Of a DNA stretch of 64,000 nt, positions 43,561 to 52,488 are shown one piece after another. Position numbers and translations under genes: made by a program. This DNA is from Chloroflexota bacterium (GTDB taxonomy: Bacteria; Chloroflexota; Dehalococcoidia; Lucifugimonadales; UBA3495): positions 62,001 to 126,000 of the forward strand of contig VXTR01000068.1 of NCBI GenBank assembly GCA_009837355.1, in the 5' to 3' direction. Numbering within the stretch: the first letter of the stretch is position 1; every line of letters starts with the position of its first letter. Under the pieces are notes generated by a model. It saw nothing but the letters and a program-made list of their open reading frames with translations, was not told the DNA's origin and did not search any database.

Positions 43561-44403
43561 ATGACTACCGGAATTTTGGACACCAGGGCCTCCGGCGCCC
43601 GCCGCTTTGAAGGACAGGTCGCCGTCGTTACCGGCGGCGGACAGGGCATCGGCGCGGCCACGGCCCGTCGGTTGGCCCAGGAAGGGGCAGCAATCGTCAT
43701 TGGCGATATGGTTGCCGAGTCCTCGGAGCGGGTGCAGGCTGCCATTCGTGATTTTGGCGGTTCCTGCGAGATCGCCCTCGGCGACCTCTCCCGCTGGGAA
43801 AACGCCGAGGCCCTGATGGCCAGGGCGCACGACGCCTACGGCAAGGTTGATGTCCTGGCCAACATCGCCGGCGGTACCATCTGGTTCCAGTCGTTCCAGT
43901 ACTATACCCCGGAGCAGATTCAGGCGGAGATTGACCGCAGTTTCTGGACGGCGATGTGGTGCTGCCGAGCTGTCCTGCCATACATGATTGAGCAGGGTTC
44001 CGGTTCCATAGTCAACATCGCCACCCACGCTGTCACCGGGCGGTTCCGAGTGCCCTACGCCGCGGCCAAGGCTGGCCAGATTGGCTTGACTACCTCGTTG
44101 GCCCGCGAGGTAGCTCACCTCGGCATCCGGGTGAACTGCATCGCGCCCAGCGGCACTGCGGCCGACGACCGAACCACTCCGCGCGACCACGGCGTCGCCG
44201 TGGCCCCGCCGGAATTGCCCGCCATCGAGCGGGCCGACCAGCAGGAATACCGCTCGGCAACACGGAACTCCGAAATACCTATGGGCCGGCGCGGCGAAGC
44301 CGATGAACAGGCGTCCGCTATCGCCTTCCTGGCCTCCCACGACGCCTCGTACATCACCGGGCAGGTGCTGGCGGTCGGCGGCGGACAGCCCTACCCATTC
44401 TAA
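43561..44403 (+). CDS. Short-chain dehydrogenase/reductase (BenD-like)
   Basis: 280 aa from the ATG at 43561. The nucleotide-binding TGGGQGIG is at residues 24-31, NIAGG near 101-105 and the catalytic YAAAK at 166-170. The usual catalytic Ser is replaced: the aligned place reads IATHAV with T155. The segment GRFRVPYAAAK resembles dihydroxycyclohexadiene carboxylate dehydrogenases (BenD type). A Rieske oxygenase gene lies directly downstream, so oxidation of a cis-diol is a natural guess. Cofactor (NAD or NADP) not certain. Confidence 0.87.
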   Translation: MTTGILDTRASGARRFEGQVAVVTGGGQGIGAATARRLAQEGAAIVIGDMVAESSERVQAAIRDFGGSCEIALGDLSRWENAEALMARAHDAYGKVDVLANIAGGTIWFQSFQYYTPEQIQAEIDRSFWTAMWCCRAVLPYMIEQGSGSIVNIATHAVTGRFRVPYAAAKAGQIGLTTSLAREVAHLGIRVNCIAPSGTAADDRTTPRDHGVAVAPPELPAIERADQQEYRSATRNSEIPMGRRGEADEQASAIAFLASHDASYITGQVLAVGGGQPYPF

Positions 44404-44411
44404 TCATCGTC

Positions 44412-44431
44412 ATTCCGGCGAAAGCCGGAAT
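44412..44431. repeat. Short hairpin element ATTCCGGC-GAAA-GCCGGAAT
   Basis: Eight perfect base pairs closed by a GAAA tetraloop, 8 bases after the dehydrogenase stop. Hairpins of this sequence type (CATTCC...GGAATCC) occur scattered in many bacterial genomes. It could stabilise the 3' end of the mRNA or be a remnant mobile element; no T-tract follows. Confidence 0.6.
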
Positions 44432-44522
44432 CCGGTCTCTGGGCGTCCGCAAACGAACAACTCCTTGACCCCTCTGCTAATATGAACGAAATTCATCGCC
44501 CAGCATGACGGGAGCAACGATT

Positions 44523-45971
44523 ATGGGACTCAAACGCCTTTTGCTCAAACCGCTTTCCGGCTACCCCGGCGGCTATAAGAAGATGCGGCGAGGAACCCAG
44601 AGCTTCGACTCTACGCCTCCCTTCAAGACGCCCGACAACTCCCGCGACCGGCGCAGCCGTATGCCTCCTACGGGCTTCCGCGAGTACTGGTATCCTGCGT
44701 TGCCGGCTAAAGACGTGAAGAAGGACAAGCCCACCATGTTGCGGATGCTGGGCACCGATGTGGTCTTCTTCAAGGACAAGGAAGGCGAGGTGCAAGCCCT
44801 CCTGGACTGGTGCCCCCACCGCGCCGTCTATCTTTCCATGGGTCGCTGCTACTTTGAAGGATTTTTGACCTGCCCATACCACGGCGCCACCTTCGACGGC
44901 GACGGCAATTGCGTCGCTTTCCTGACGGAAGGACCGGAATCGATGATGGTCGGCGCGCCCGGTATGAAGGCCCGCAAGTTCCCCACCGTCACCCTCAAGG
45001 GCCTGGTCTTCGTCTGGATGGGCGAAGGCGAACCCGTAGCTCCCGAAGAGGACATACCGCCGGAGATGTTTGAGGAACACAACATCTGCCGACCGTCCTT
45101 CTGTATGTTCGATTGCAACTGGGTGCTGGTGCTTGAGAACACCATGGACGCCCACAACGCCTTCATGGTTCACCGCAATGCCCTGCGCATCTTGGGCAGT
45201 CGCGTTGGTGGTCGTCCCCGTACACCGCTGGGGTATCGCACCAACCTTGTCAACAACAAAAACGTCCACTACCGACCCGGCAGCGGAAAATCTTCCGTTG
45301 AACAGTACTACTATGACGAGGAAGGGAAAATCTCCTACCAGATGTACTATCCCGGCGTTGATGGCGTCTGGCCCCTGCACCGCTGGCGTCTGGCTTGGAC
45401 GTGGTTCTTCGACTGGAAAGCTCGGCGCAGGGGGCAGGATCCATATTACCGCCGGGGCGCCGCTGCCGACACGCCCGACGTGAACGAATGGAACGGTACC
45501 CGTCTGCCCGGAATGTCCCGTACCGGCGGCAATCACCGCTACTTCCGCAGTACCCGCTGGCCCGTGCCCGTGGAGGAAAACCTGACGCGGATGGTGTACC
45601 TCAACGTGGAGCGGTACGAAACGCGGCCCGGACTCTTCCGCCGGTTGGTAAAAGGAGCCACCTGGCCCTATCGCAATTGGGAACTCAACTTCAACTTCCG
45701 CAACCAGGACTACGACGCCGAGAAGTACACGCAATACGATATGCCCGAGTACCTGTCATCCACCGATTCGGTGGTGGTAGCCATGCGCCGGCTTTTCGCC
45801 GACCACAACCGCGACGTCATTCGCCAACGGGAGCGTGAAGAGGCTCTGCCGGAAATGATGGAAGAAAGCGAAGCCGAACGCATGGTGCGAGAGGGAGACG
45901 TCAAGGTCGCATCGGCTACCGAAGCCTTTGATGCTGACCGGCTGGAGTCAGAATTGCTGCGTAGGGTGTAG
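44523..45971 (+). CDS. Rieske non-heme iron oxygenase, alpha-subunit type
   Basis: 482 aa from the ATG at 44523, with GGGAG at 8-base spacing (an ATG at 44505 is less favoured). The Rieske [2Fe-2S] ligands are C97, H99, C117 and H120 in CPHR and CPYHG. The mononuclear iron site shows ENTMDAHNAFMVH with D209, H211 and H217. These fit ring-hydroxylating oxygenases or related demethylases. The N-terminal 50 residues and the C-terminal 60 are extra. It follows a cis-diol-dehydrogenase-like gene, but no reductase or beta subunit is nearby. Confidence 0.9.
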   Translation: MGLKRLLLKPLSGYPGGYKKMRRGTQSFDSTPPFKTPDNSRDRRSRMPPTGFREYWYPALPAKDVKKDKPTMLRMLGTDVVFFKDKEGEVQALLDWCPHRAVYLSMGRCYFEGFLTCPYHGATFDGDGNCVAFLTEGPESMMVGAPGMKARKFPTVTLKGLVFVWMGEGEPVAPEEDIPPEMFEEHNICRPSFCMFDCNWVLVLENTMDAHNAFMVHRNALRILGSRVGGRPRTPLGYRTNLVNNKNVHYRPGSGKSSVEQYYYDEEGKISYQMYYPGVDGVWPLHRWRLAWTWFFDWKARRRGQDPYYRRGAAADTPDVNEWNGTRLPGMSRTGGNHRYFRSTRWPVPVEENLTRMVYLNVERYETRPGLFRRLVKGATWPYRNWELNFNFRNQDYDAEKYTQYDMPEYLSSTDSVVVAMRRLFADHNRDVIRQREREEALPEMMEESEAERMVREGDVKVASATEAFDADRLESELLRRV

Positions 45972-45984
45972 GCGTCTAGCGCCC

Positions 45985-45993
45985 TGCTATACT
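45985..45993 (+). promoter_or_regulatory. Extended -10 promoter of tRNA-Ser
   Basis: TGCTATACT (extended -10, with TATACT at 45988-45993) ends 23 bases before the tRNA. There is no convincing -35, which fits an extended -10 promoter. Confidence 0.5.
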
Positions 45994-46016
45994 ATAAGCG
46001 CTGGCCTTTCCATAGC

Positions 46017-46104
46017 GGAGGGATGGCAGAGTGGACGAATGCACCGGTCTTGAAAACCGGCAGGGCTAATACCCTCGTGGGTTCGAATCCCACTCCCTCC
46101 GCCA
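46017..46104 (+). tRNA. tRNA-Ser, anticodon TGA
   Basis: Acceptor arm GGAGGGA pairs with TCCCTCC, G discriminator at 46101 and an encoded CCA at 46102-46104. The anticodon loop CTTGAAA gives anticodon TGA, which reads UCA and related serine codons. A long variable arm (GGGCTAATACCCT) is present, as expected for serine, and GTTCGAATC forms the T arm. Total 88 bases with CCA. Confidence 0.97.
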
Positions 46105-46113
46105 GCTTACGGC

Positions 46114-47553
46114 TCACACCCGATTGCCCCAGTCAACATAGCGCGCTCCGCCGAACTGGCTGACCTGCACCTTCTGACGGTATCCGGCGGTTTCGGCTTC
46201 ATGTGCCTCAGTCCTCACGTCGCGGGTCGAGCCGGTTTCGTCTTTGAGGGCCTCTGATATCGCTCTGCCTTCCATCGCTCCCTCGTATCCGGTGATTCCC
46301 AGCAGGCGCAGGATAGTTGGAGCCAGGTCAACGTTGCCGGTTGGGGTATCAATCACAGTTTTGCTGCGCAGAGATGGGCCGCGCGCTAGGCCAACGTTGC
46401 GCAGTTCGTGCCGGCTCATGCTGCCATGCTGTCCCTGACCGGGAACGCCCCCGGTGGCCGGAGCGTGACCGGCGTAGCCGGCTTCATTGGCGTCGCTGTT
46501 CCAGGGGAATGACATAATCAGGTCCGGCGAGCGCAACCCGTCACATCCAATAATAGATGCGGGGAGTGTGCCGGCTGGCTGCCCGACGCGCTCGGATGCG
46601 AACAGTGGGCCGCACCAGTCCTGGGCAGTCAGCCACCGAGTGAACCGAGCCGCCACGCCAGGGTCGCAGTTGTTGACGTAAAACAGCGCCGAGCCGCCGT
46701 TGGCTGCAACGGCTACACCGCCATTTTGGTCAATAGTCGGAAAGCCACTGTCTCTCAGCATAGCCTCCACTGGAATGACCCTGCTGATGGTGGAATATCC
46801 GTGGTCGGACGCTATGAATACATCCGTGGTGTCCAGTCTGCCGTTTTGCTCCAGCCAGGCCATCACATTGCCAAACTCGGCGTCGGCTTCGCTCAGTGCT
46901 TGGTTGGCTCGGCCCGTGCCAACACCGTCCTCGTGCTGTGTCTTGTCTGGCTCGGATGACCAGAGCAGGGCCACGGCGGGGTTGAGTTCTGGGAGTATGT
47001 ACTCGGTCATGATGCGACGAGCGTGTGCCAGGCGGGATGTGTTGGGTAACTCCTGCGGCGGCCAGGCTCCAAACCGGGTTTCAAGCTCAGAATGCAGAGA
47101 GCGGGGCAATGTAAAGTCAGGGTGGATGGTCGCGCCACCGACCATCGCTGCGTTGGGGTTGTGTTGGTAGGCATTGCCGCTGGTTCCGTTGCCGATGGCG
47201 ATGTACTCCCGACCGTGCCGACCCAGGATGTCTGCGAGGGTAGGAGCCAGCAGGGTCTTGCCGGTTGCGTCGGCGATGGCTTGGAGGGTAGGTTCCATGG
47301 CGGGTATTATGCGGTGTGGATCAAAATCGCGGCAGAGGAACGTATTTCCAGCCAGGCCATGCCGGCCGGGAAGACAGCCGGTAACCATGCTGGACGCATT
47401 CACCCGGGTCACGGTGGGAAAAACCGGGTGATGATTGGCGAAGGTAACGCCGCCGTCGGCGAATTTGGCCAGATTGGGCATCAACTCCGGTGTAATCTGG
47501 GACGGTTGCAGTCCGTCGAATACCACTATCAGGACATTGTGAGCGTCAGGCAT
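46114..47553 (-). CDS. Type I phosphodiesterase/nucleotide pyrophosphatase family protein
   Basis: 479 aa. The N-terminal VLIVVFDGLQPSQITPELMPNL and HHPVFPTVTRVNASSMVTG (nucleophile Thr within PTVTR near residue 49) and the metal-binding IASDHGYSTI near 250 place it in the alkaline phosphatase superfamily, phosphodiesterase/NPP branch. The later GSMSRHELRNVGLARGP supplies further ligands. No signal peptide, so probably cytoplasmic. It is last in the long minus-strand run, 15 bases after the nucleoside hydrolase. Substrate (nucleotide, phosphonate or lipid headgroup) is unknown. Confidence 0.85.
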   Translation of the reverse strand: MPDAHNVLIVVFDGLQPSQITPELMPNLAKFADGGVTFANHHPVFPTVTRVNASSMVTGCLPGRHGLAGNTFLCRDFDPHRIIPAMEPTLQAIADATGKTLLAPTLADILGRHGREYIAIGNGTSGNAYQHNPNAAMVGGATIHPDFTLPRSLHSELETRFGAWPPQELPNTSRLAHARRIMTEYILPELNPAVALLWSSEPDKTQHEDGVGTGRANQALSEADAEFGNVMAWLEQNGRLDTTDVFIASDHGYSTISRVIPVEAMLRDSGFPTIDQNGGVAVAANGGSALFYVNNCDPGVAARFTRWLTAQDWCGPLFASERVGQPAGTLPASIIGCDGLRSPDLIMSFPWNSDANEAGYAGHAPATGGVPGQGQHGSMSRHELRNVGLARGPSLRSKTVIDTPTGNVDLAPTILRLLGITGYEGAMEGRAISEALKDETGSTRDVRTEAHEAETAGYRQKVQVSQFGGARYVDWGNRV

Positions 47554-47568
47554 ACCGGGACTCCTTGG

Positions 47569-48513
47569 TTATTTCCATTGCAGCAACTCATCAATGGCCG
47601 CCAGCGCGGCCCCGCTGTCCACGCCATCCCGCGCGGCTATGGAAATCGGGCCCTTAGTAGCGTCCGCAACCTGGCATGTCCCCCAGAACGCGGGATCATC
47701 GGTGGTATTGGAATCGACTACCGTCATTGCCACCGGCTGCAAGCGCACCACGTGAGGATGCGTTACCGCAAGGATGGTCAGCGGGTCGTATAGATGAAAT
47801 AGCTGGCGTGTTGAGTCTTTGCGAAACCAGCCGTTCAGCATTTCCGACGCCAGCTTGCCCATAGGGTTGGCCGTAGACGTCGGCGGAACCTGGTCATGGG
47901 ATAGATACACTTGCCGGCACGCGCCCAGGTCAATCAAAGTTAGCGGGATGCCTGACTCTATCACCAGTCTGGCCGCCGTGGGGTCGCTGTAGAAATTGAA
48001 TTCGGCGTGAGCAGAAACATTGCCGGGCACGTTGACGGCGCCACCCATTACAACTACACGCTTGGCGGCGCGCAAAGCCGCCGGTCGTCGCCTCAACAGA
48101 CGAGCCAGGTTGGTCAAAGGACCGAGCGCGATGACGGTAATCTCTCCGGGGTTATCCAGCAGGGACTGGGCCAGGAAGGATACGGCTGGGGTTTGTGACG
48201 GAGCGAGGTTCGGGTCGGGTAGCCGCCGAGTCAAGCCGGAAGCGGAGTGAACCTGGCGCGCGTAGGCATAGCGGCCGCGCATCGGACGCGCCGCGCCCTT
48301 GCATATTGGAATGTCAGGGCGTCCAACGTGTTCCAGAATCGCCAGTGCGTTCCGCGTGGCGCGAGCCAGAGGAACGTTGCCGGCCGTAGTGGTCAAGCCA
48401 ATGACGTTGAACTCCCGACAGGCCAAAGCCATCAGTATCGCGACGGCGTCGTCAACCCCTGGGTCAGTATCCAGGATTACCGGGAGGATGGGATGAGTGC
48501 CATCAGATGCCAT
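47569..48513 (-). CDS. Nucleoside hydrolase (inosine/uridine-preferring family)
   Basis: 314 aa. The calcium-site motif VILDTDPGVDDAVAILMAL is near residues 13-31 and MGGAVNVPGNVSAHAEFNFYSDP near 151-173 holds the active-site Asn/Glu residues. The family hydrolyses the N-glycosidic bond of ribonucleosides. It overlaps the upstream epimerase gene by 11 bases, so it is in the same transcript. Because this operon also makes adenosyl- and ribosyl-hopanoids, adenosine-type by-products could be its substrate; that is inference. Confidence 0.89.
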   Translation of the reverse strand: MASDGTHPILPVILDTDPGVDDAVAILMALACREFNVIGLTTTAGNVPLARATRNALAILEHVGRPDIPICKGAARPMRGRYAYARQVHSASGLTRRLPDPNLAPSQTPAVSFLAQSLLDNPGEITVIALGPLTNLARLLRRRPAALRAAKRVVVMGGAVNVPGNVSAHAEFNFYSDPTAARLVIESGIPLTLIDLGACRQVYLSHDQVPPTSTANPMGKLASEMLNGWFRKDSTRQLFHLYDPLTILAVTHPHVVRLQPVAMTVVDSNTTDDPAFWGTCQVADATKGPISIAARDGVDSGAALAAIDELLQWK

Positions 48514-49540
48514 TATGAGACCCCATTGCCAGCAAGTAGGAGTGGCAATAGGCGCGGATGGCCTGTTTTGACGTGTAGTTGAACTGTGTCCCCGTGGCCT
48601 GCCGGAACTTGGTGGAGGTCACGATTAAAGGGTGTCCGGCAAGGCCCCTACGGCTGATGCCGTGTGCCCGGCGAGGGTTGGGTAAGCCCGATGAGCCGGG
48701 CCTCCGGCAAAGCTCTATGACATCCCCAGGGGCGACGATTCCATTGCTGGCCACGTTGTAAACGCCGTTGAGTCTCTGTGAGATGGCGTGCTGGGTGGCG
48801 CGAACCAGGTCTTGCTGGTGTAGAAACTGGAAGGGGATGTTTCGCTTTCGTTTTGAAGCGGAGATGGAAGGAAAGAGTAGCTCATCCGCCACGGGACTGG
48901 AACCGCTCGGCCCTACCGTCATAGCGGCGCGTAATACGGCAATGCCCATTTCGTTCGGAGCAAGGCTTGGGTTCTGAAACTCCTCGGGATCGGGCTCAGC
49001 CTCAAGCAGAAGGCGATGTCGCTGTCCCGGATTGGGGGAGGAACGTTCGGTGAGCGGGATAGAGTTGCCTCGATTGATTCCGTACACACGGATGTCGGAC
49101 AGATACACCAATTGACCCACTCCGGCCACTCGACACATACGAGTCCAGTAGGCGGTGTTATTGAGAAACTGTTCTTGGTCAGATCCATCGTAGTGGCTGC
49201 CCACGTGAACCAGCGAGTCAACGTCTTCCAGATCCAGGACGTCCGATATGTCGGCCATAGTGGGCCGTCGAGTATCCATAATCATGTCCCACGCTCTTGC
49301 TTGCATCACCTCCGGTATGTCGTCAATGTGCAGAATTTCGCCGCCGTCCCTCCGGTCCATCCGGTAGGCGGACACCCGTTTAACCGGCCAGCGCAACGGC
49401 TGGGTGTCAATAGTCACAAAATGGCAGTTGGGCCATTCCGACTCCAGATGGGCCAACAGCAAGCCGCCGAAAGTGGATGAAGAGCCGACAACGGCTACCA
49501 CCTTGGGAAGGATTTGCGATGTCCGATCGGAGGTGGTCAT
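48503..49540 (-). CDS. NAD-dependent epimerase/dehydratase-like protein
   Basis: 345 aa. The N-terminal Rossmann segment VVAVVGSSSTFGGLLLAHLE (residues about 12-31) has a variant glycine motif (GSSxxxGG), followed by VDSLVHVGSHYDGSD near 110 and YLSDIRVYGINR near 146, which carries a Tyr at the expected place of the catalytic YxxxK but without the Lys four residues later. It overlaps the class II aldolase stop by ATGA. It may be an extended SDR acting on a sugar or nucleotide sugar, or a non-catalytic member. Function unknown. Confidence 0.78.
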   Translation of the reverse strand: MTTSDRTSQILPKVVAVVGSSSTFGGLLLAHLESEWPNCHFVTIDTQPLRWPVKRVSAYRMDRRDGGEILHIDDIPEVMQARAWDMIMDTRRPTMADISDVLDLEDVDSLVHVGSHYDGSDQEQFLNNTAYWTRMCRVAGVGQLVYLSDIRVYGINRGNSIPLTERSSPNPGQRHRLLLEAEPDPEEFQNPSLAPNEMGIAVLRAAMTVGPSGSSPVADELLFPSISASKRKRNIPFQFLHQQDLVRATQHAISQRLNGVYNVASNGIVAPGDVIELCRRPGSSGLPNPRRAHGISRRGLAGHPLIVTSTKFRQATGTQFNYTSKQAIRAYCHSYLLAMGSHNGI

Positions 49541-50193
49541 TGTCGAAACATCTCCATTTCGGCGGCGATAGCATCCTCCGGCAGGTTCACGGCAGCGCGG
49601 GGGCCGAAGTTGCGCGCCAGGACGAAAATGTGGGCCAGTCGTTCAACCAGGTCGCAGACTTCCAGAGCTTCCCAGATGTCGGGACCGACTCCCACGACAC
49701 CATGGTTGCGCAGCAGGGCGGCGTTGCGGTCGCCCAGAGCGGCCCAGGCTTCCTCGGCGAGTTCCTGTGTACCGGGGAAGGCATACTCGCTGACCTTGAC
49801 GGGACCGCCGATAGTAAGCAGCATTTCGTCAATGAGCGGTGGAATGTCGCGTCCAACTACCGCCGCCACGGACGCATATATGGAGTGAGTATGCGCCACT
49901 GCCTGCACGTCGTCGCGATTACGGTAAATCTCGAGGTGCACGCGGGTTTCCGACGAGGGACGCATCCCGCTAGGAACCACGGGCTCGCCGTCCAGGTTGA
50001 CGACGACCAGTTCTTCCGGCTGCAGGCGGTAGTAGGGATGGTGAGTAGGCGTAACCAGCAGCAGCCCCTGGTCCCCGACGCCGGAAAGCCTCAGGCTGGT
50101 GTTGCCCGAATATGCCCCGACTAGCCCCCGTCGGTACATTTCGCGGGTAGCTTCGGTCAATTCCCTGCGTTGTTCAGCCCATTGGTCTGACAC
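49537..50193 (-). CDS. Class II aldolase/adducin family protein
   Basis: 218 aa with a GTG start at 50193, overlapping hpnE by 20 bases; a longer start is possible. Zinc-ligand pattern AVAHTHSIYASVAAV near residue 98 and LLRNHGVVGVG near 159 with the early YSGNTSLRLS match L-fuculose-phosphate aldolase and ribulose-5-phosphate epimerase relatives. It would split or rearrange a phosphorylated sugar. It is directly downstream of hpnE. A role in salvage of 5-deoxyribose or ribose phosphate released near HpnG/HpnH is a reasonable hypothesis. Confidence 0.83.
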   Translation of the reverse strand: MSDQWAEQRRELTEATREMYRRGLVGAYSGNTSLRLSGVGDQGLLLVTPTHHPYYRLQPEELVVVNLDGEPVVPSGMRPSSETRVHLEIYRNRDDVQAVAHTHSIYASVAAVVGRDIPPLIDEMLLTIGGPVKVSEYAFPGTQELAEEAWAALGDRNAALLRNHGVVGVGPDIWEALEVCDLVERLAHIFVLARNFGPRAAVNLPEDAIAAEMEMFRQ

Positions 50194-51613
50194 GTTGCTG
50201 CTCCGGCGCGTGCGTGCGATGACCCACTGACGACATAACCGCCGCAGCCGCATTATATCCGCTGATGACCGCGCTCTCCATAGTGGAAGGCCAGCCGGTG
50301 TCGGTCCATTCCCCGGCCAGGAACAGGTTCGGTGACTCAGTGTGCGGGCCGGGGCGAAGTCTGTTGGCGCCGGGGATGCAGCGGAAGGTCGCGTTACGCT
50401 GCTTGACTACCACGGCCTCAAGCAAGGCGGCGTCGCGAGCTTTGGGGAACGCTCGGCGCATCTCATCGGTTATGAGATTGACCAGCGCCTCCCGTTCCGT
50501 ATCAATGAATTCCCAGGCCGCGCTGATTGATACGGACAGGGACTGTTGAACATTGGCATCAGCCTCTCCAAGGATTCGGGAACTGTTGAAAACCCATTGC
50601 AGCGGGCTGTTTACAAAGTAGCAGAAATCCCCGGTCATCACCGGCGCATCATAGCGTAGATGAACGTTGACGATTGGCGAGGCTTCCAGCGCCGACAGTT
50701 TGGTACTAGTGGGGCTGCCGGCCAATGATTGCGGCAGAAGACTGGGCAATACCCAGAAGGGAACGGCGCTGACGTAAGCGTCGGCCTGCATGGTATTGCC
50801 GTCGCTGAGGGTAACGTGCCGGATGGTTTGCTCGCCGCAGATGTTGACGCTGCGGACAGGACATCCAGTAACAACTCGAACCCCCAGGCTTTCCAGGTAG
50901 CGCTGCGCCGGCCGTGCCAGGGCATCACTAAGCGGAACCGTGGGGTATCCCACGTTGGCAGCGCTATGCCCACCCAGCAGCCCGTCCTGAACAATCATCA
51001 ACCCCATGGCTGCACTGACGTCGCGCACGTTATCGTTAAGCGTGCCCTCGATCAGCACGTTCCACAGATTAGAAATGGTACGCTCCGACTGACTCTTGGC
51101 GCGCAACCATCGGTAGAAGGTCATGTCTTCCAGATGAGGTTGTTGCCTCCGTGTGAACATTGCCGCCATCAATCCTAGCACGGTGGTGGCCTTGTCCTTA
51201 AGGTTCAGGTGAGGGTAGGTCAGAAATGCCGGCAGCAGGTGCCATGGCGAGGGGCCCGGCGCCCCGTACAGTCGGCCCAAACGACCGCCACGGTCGTACA
51301 CGGCAACTTCCAACTGGGGTTGCAGCTTCCAAAGATGACGAGCGTCAATGCGTTCCAGAAACGACACAAGGTTCCGGCAGGCGCCAACAATAACGTGCTG
51401 CCCGTTGTCGAGCGCCCGGCCACTTTGAGGGTCCTGAAAAGAAAAGACGCGCCCGCCCAACGTGGCACGGGCTTCCAGCAGCGTAACCTTGTAACCTGCC
51501 TCAGCCAGCTGGGCAGCAGCGGAGATCCCCGCCAGTCCACCGCCAATGACCAGCACGGAATGAGACGCACGGGCGATGGAGTTGTTCACCTCAGTAATAG
51601 GCCTGTGAGCCAT
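50174..51613 (-). CDS. hpnE: Hydroxysqualene dehydroxylase HpnE
   Basis: 479 aa. N-terminal FAD-binding motif VLVIGGGLAGISAAAQLAEAGYKVTLLEARATLGGR (split here only for description; glycines near residues 24-29), then an amine-oxidase-like body, and the C-terminal FLAGEWTDTGWPSTMESAVISG that closes the FAD site. The pattern and place directly after hpnD identify HpnE, which turns hydroxysqualene into squalene. The start overlaps hpnD by 28 bases, a sign of coupled translation. No membrane helix is evident. Confidence 0.9.
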   Translation of the reverse strand: MAHRPITEVNNSIARASHSVLVIGGGLAGISAAAQLAEAGYKVTLLEARATLGGRVFSFQDPQSGRALDNGQHVIVGACRNLVSFLERIDARHLWKLQPQLEVAVYDRGGRLGRLYGAPGPSPWHLLPAFLTYPHLNLKDKATTVLGLMAAMFTRRQQPHLEDMTFYRWLRAKSQSERTISNLWNVLIEGTLNDNVRDVSAAMGLMIVQDGLLGGHSAANVGYPTVPLSDALARPAQRYLESLGVRVVTGCPVRSVNICGEQTIRHVTLSDGNTMQADAYVSAVPFWVLPSLLPQSLAGSPTSTKLSALEASPIVNVHLRYDAPVMTGDFCYFVNSPLQWVFNSSRILGEADANVQQSLSVSISAAWEFIDTEREALVNLITDEMRRAFPKARDAALLEAVVVKQRNATFRCIPGANRLRPGPHTESPNLFLAGEWTDTGWPSTMESAVISGYNAAAAVMSSVGHRTHAPEQQRVRPMG

Positions 51614-52482
51614 GCCCGGGCCATCAGGCGCAGTTTGGCGGCTTTGCTCAAGCCAATGCGCTGGGTAAAAACATCATACCCAGCACGTTCAATGCGATTC
51701 AGCACTCCGCTGTAAATCAGGCCAAGGGCTGCCGGGCAGGCGCGGGAACGGGCCGGCAGGTAAGGGAGCAGTAGTCGCCCGCTGGCAAAGAGGCCGCGCG
51801 CACGTTCAATCTGAAGCCGCAGCAGGTCGGATATCCCTTCGGTAACGACGCCGGCGGCGATGTCAGCCTCGTCAACGCCGAAGCGAGCCATTTCATCCTG
51901 TGGCAGATAGACCCGGCCGAATTCCCAGTCCTCACGCACGTCGCGGCAGATATTGGTAATCTGCATTGCCAGGCCGAGGTCGATGGCGCGCTGGCGAGCC
52001 GGCTCCCCTCCACGGTACCCGAAAATATGGATGCAGATGAGGCCCACGACAGACGCCACTTGGTAGCAGTACCGTCGCAGTTCTTCAAAGTCGGCATATC
52101 GGGTTTTCACCAGGTCGGATTCGACCCCGTTCAGCACTTCCTGGAAGTATTCCTGTGGGATGTCGTAGGTAATGGCAACATCATAGAGGCCAATAAAGAG
52201 GGGCTGCGTGGCTAGCCCCAAGTAGGCTTCGGCCAGCATTTCGCGCAGCTGATTGACCCGCGCCAGTTTTTCGTCGTGAGTTCCTTCGGCGTCAACCGAA
52301 TCATCGCAGTAGCGGCAGAAAGTGTAGGCCACGTAGATGGCTCGACGCTGCGGCGCGGGCAGGGTCAAGAATGCGAAGTAGAAGTTACGGGCTTCCCGGC
52401 GCGTAACCTGCCGGCACTCTTCATAGGCGTCGGCCAACACCTCAGGCGGGGGTGGCGATGCGGCACGCGCGGGCGTAGTCAT
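51586..52482 (-). CDS. hpnD: Presqualene diphosphate synthase HpnD
   Basis: 298 aa. Squalene/phytoene synthase family: the first Asp-rich motif YTFCRYCDDSVD is near residues 52-63 and the second, NICRDVREDWEFGRVYLP, near 178-195. It condenses two farnesyl diphosphates to presqualene diphosphate. The pairing hpnC-hpnD-hpnE is the three-gene route to squalene used by hopanoid producers, with hpnC on its 5' side here. Start lies 6 bases after the hpnC stop. Confidence 0.92.
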   Translation of the reverse strand: MTTPARAASPPPPEVLADAYEECRQVTRREARNFYFAFLTLPAPQRRAIYVAYTFCRYCDDSVDAEGTHDEKLARVNQLREMLAEAYLGLATQPLFIGLYDVAITYDIPQEYFQEVLNGVESDLVKTRYADFEELRRYCYQVASVVGLICIHIFGYRGGEPARQRAIDLGLAMQITNICRDVREDWEFGRVYLPQDEMARFGVDEADIAAGVVTEGISDLLRLQIERARGLFASGRLLLPYLPARSRACPAALGLIYSGVLNRIERAGYDVFTQRIGLSKAAKLRLMARAWLTGLLLR

Positions 52483-52488
52483 CGGTTT

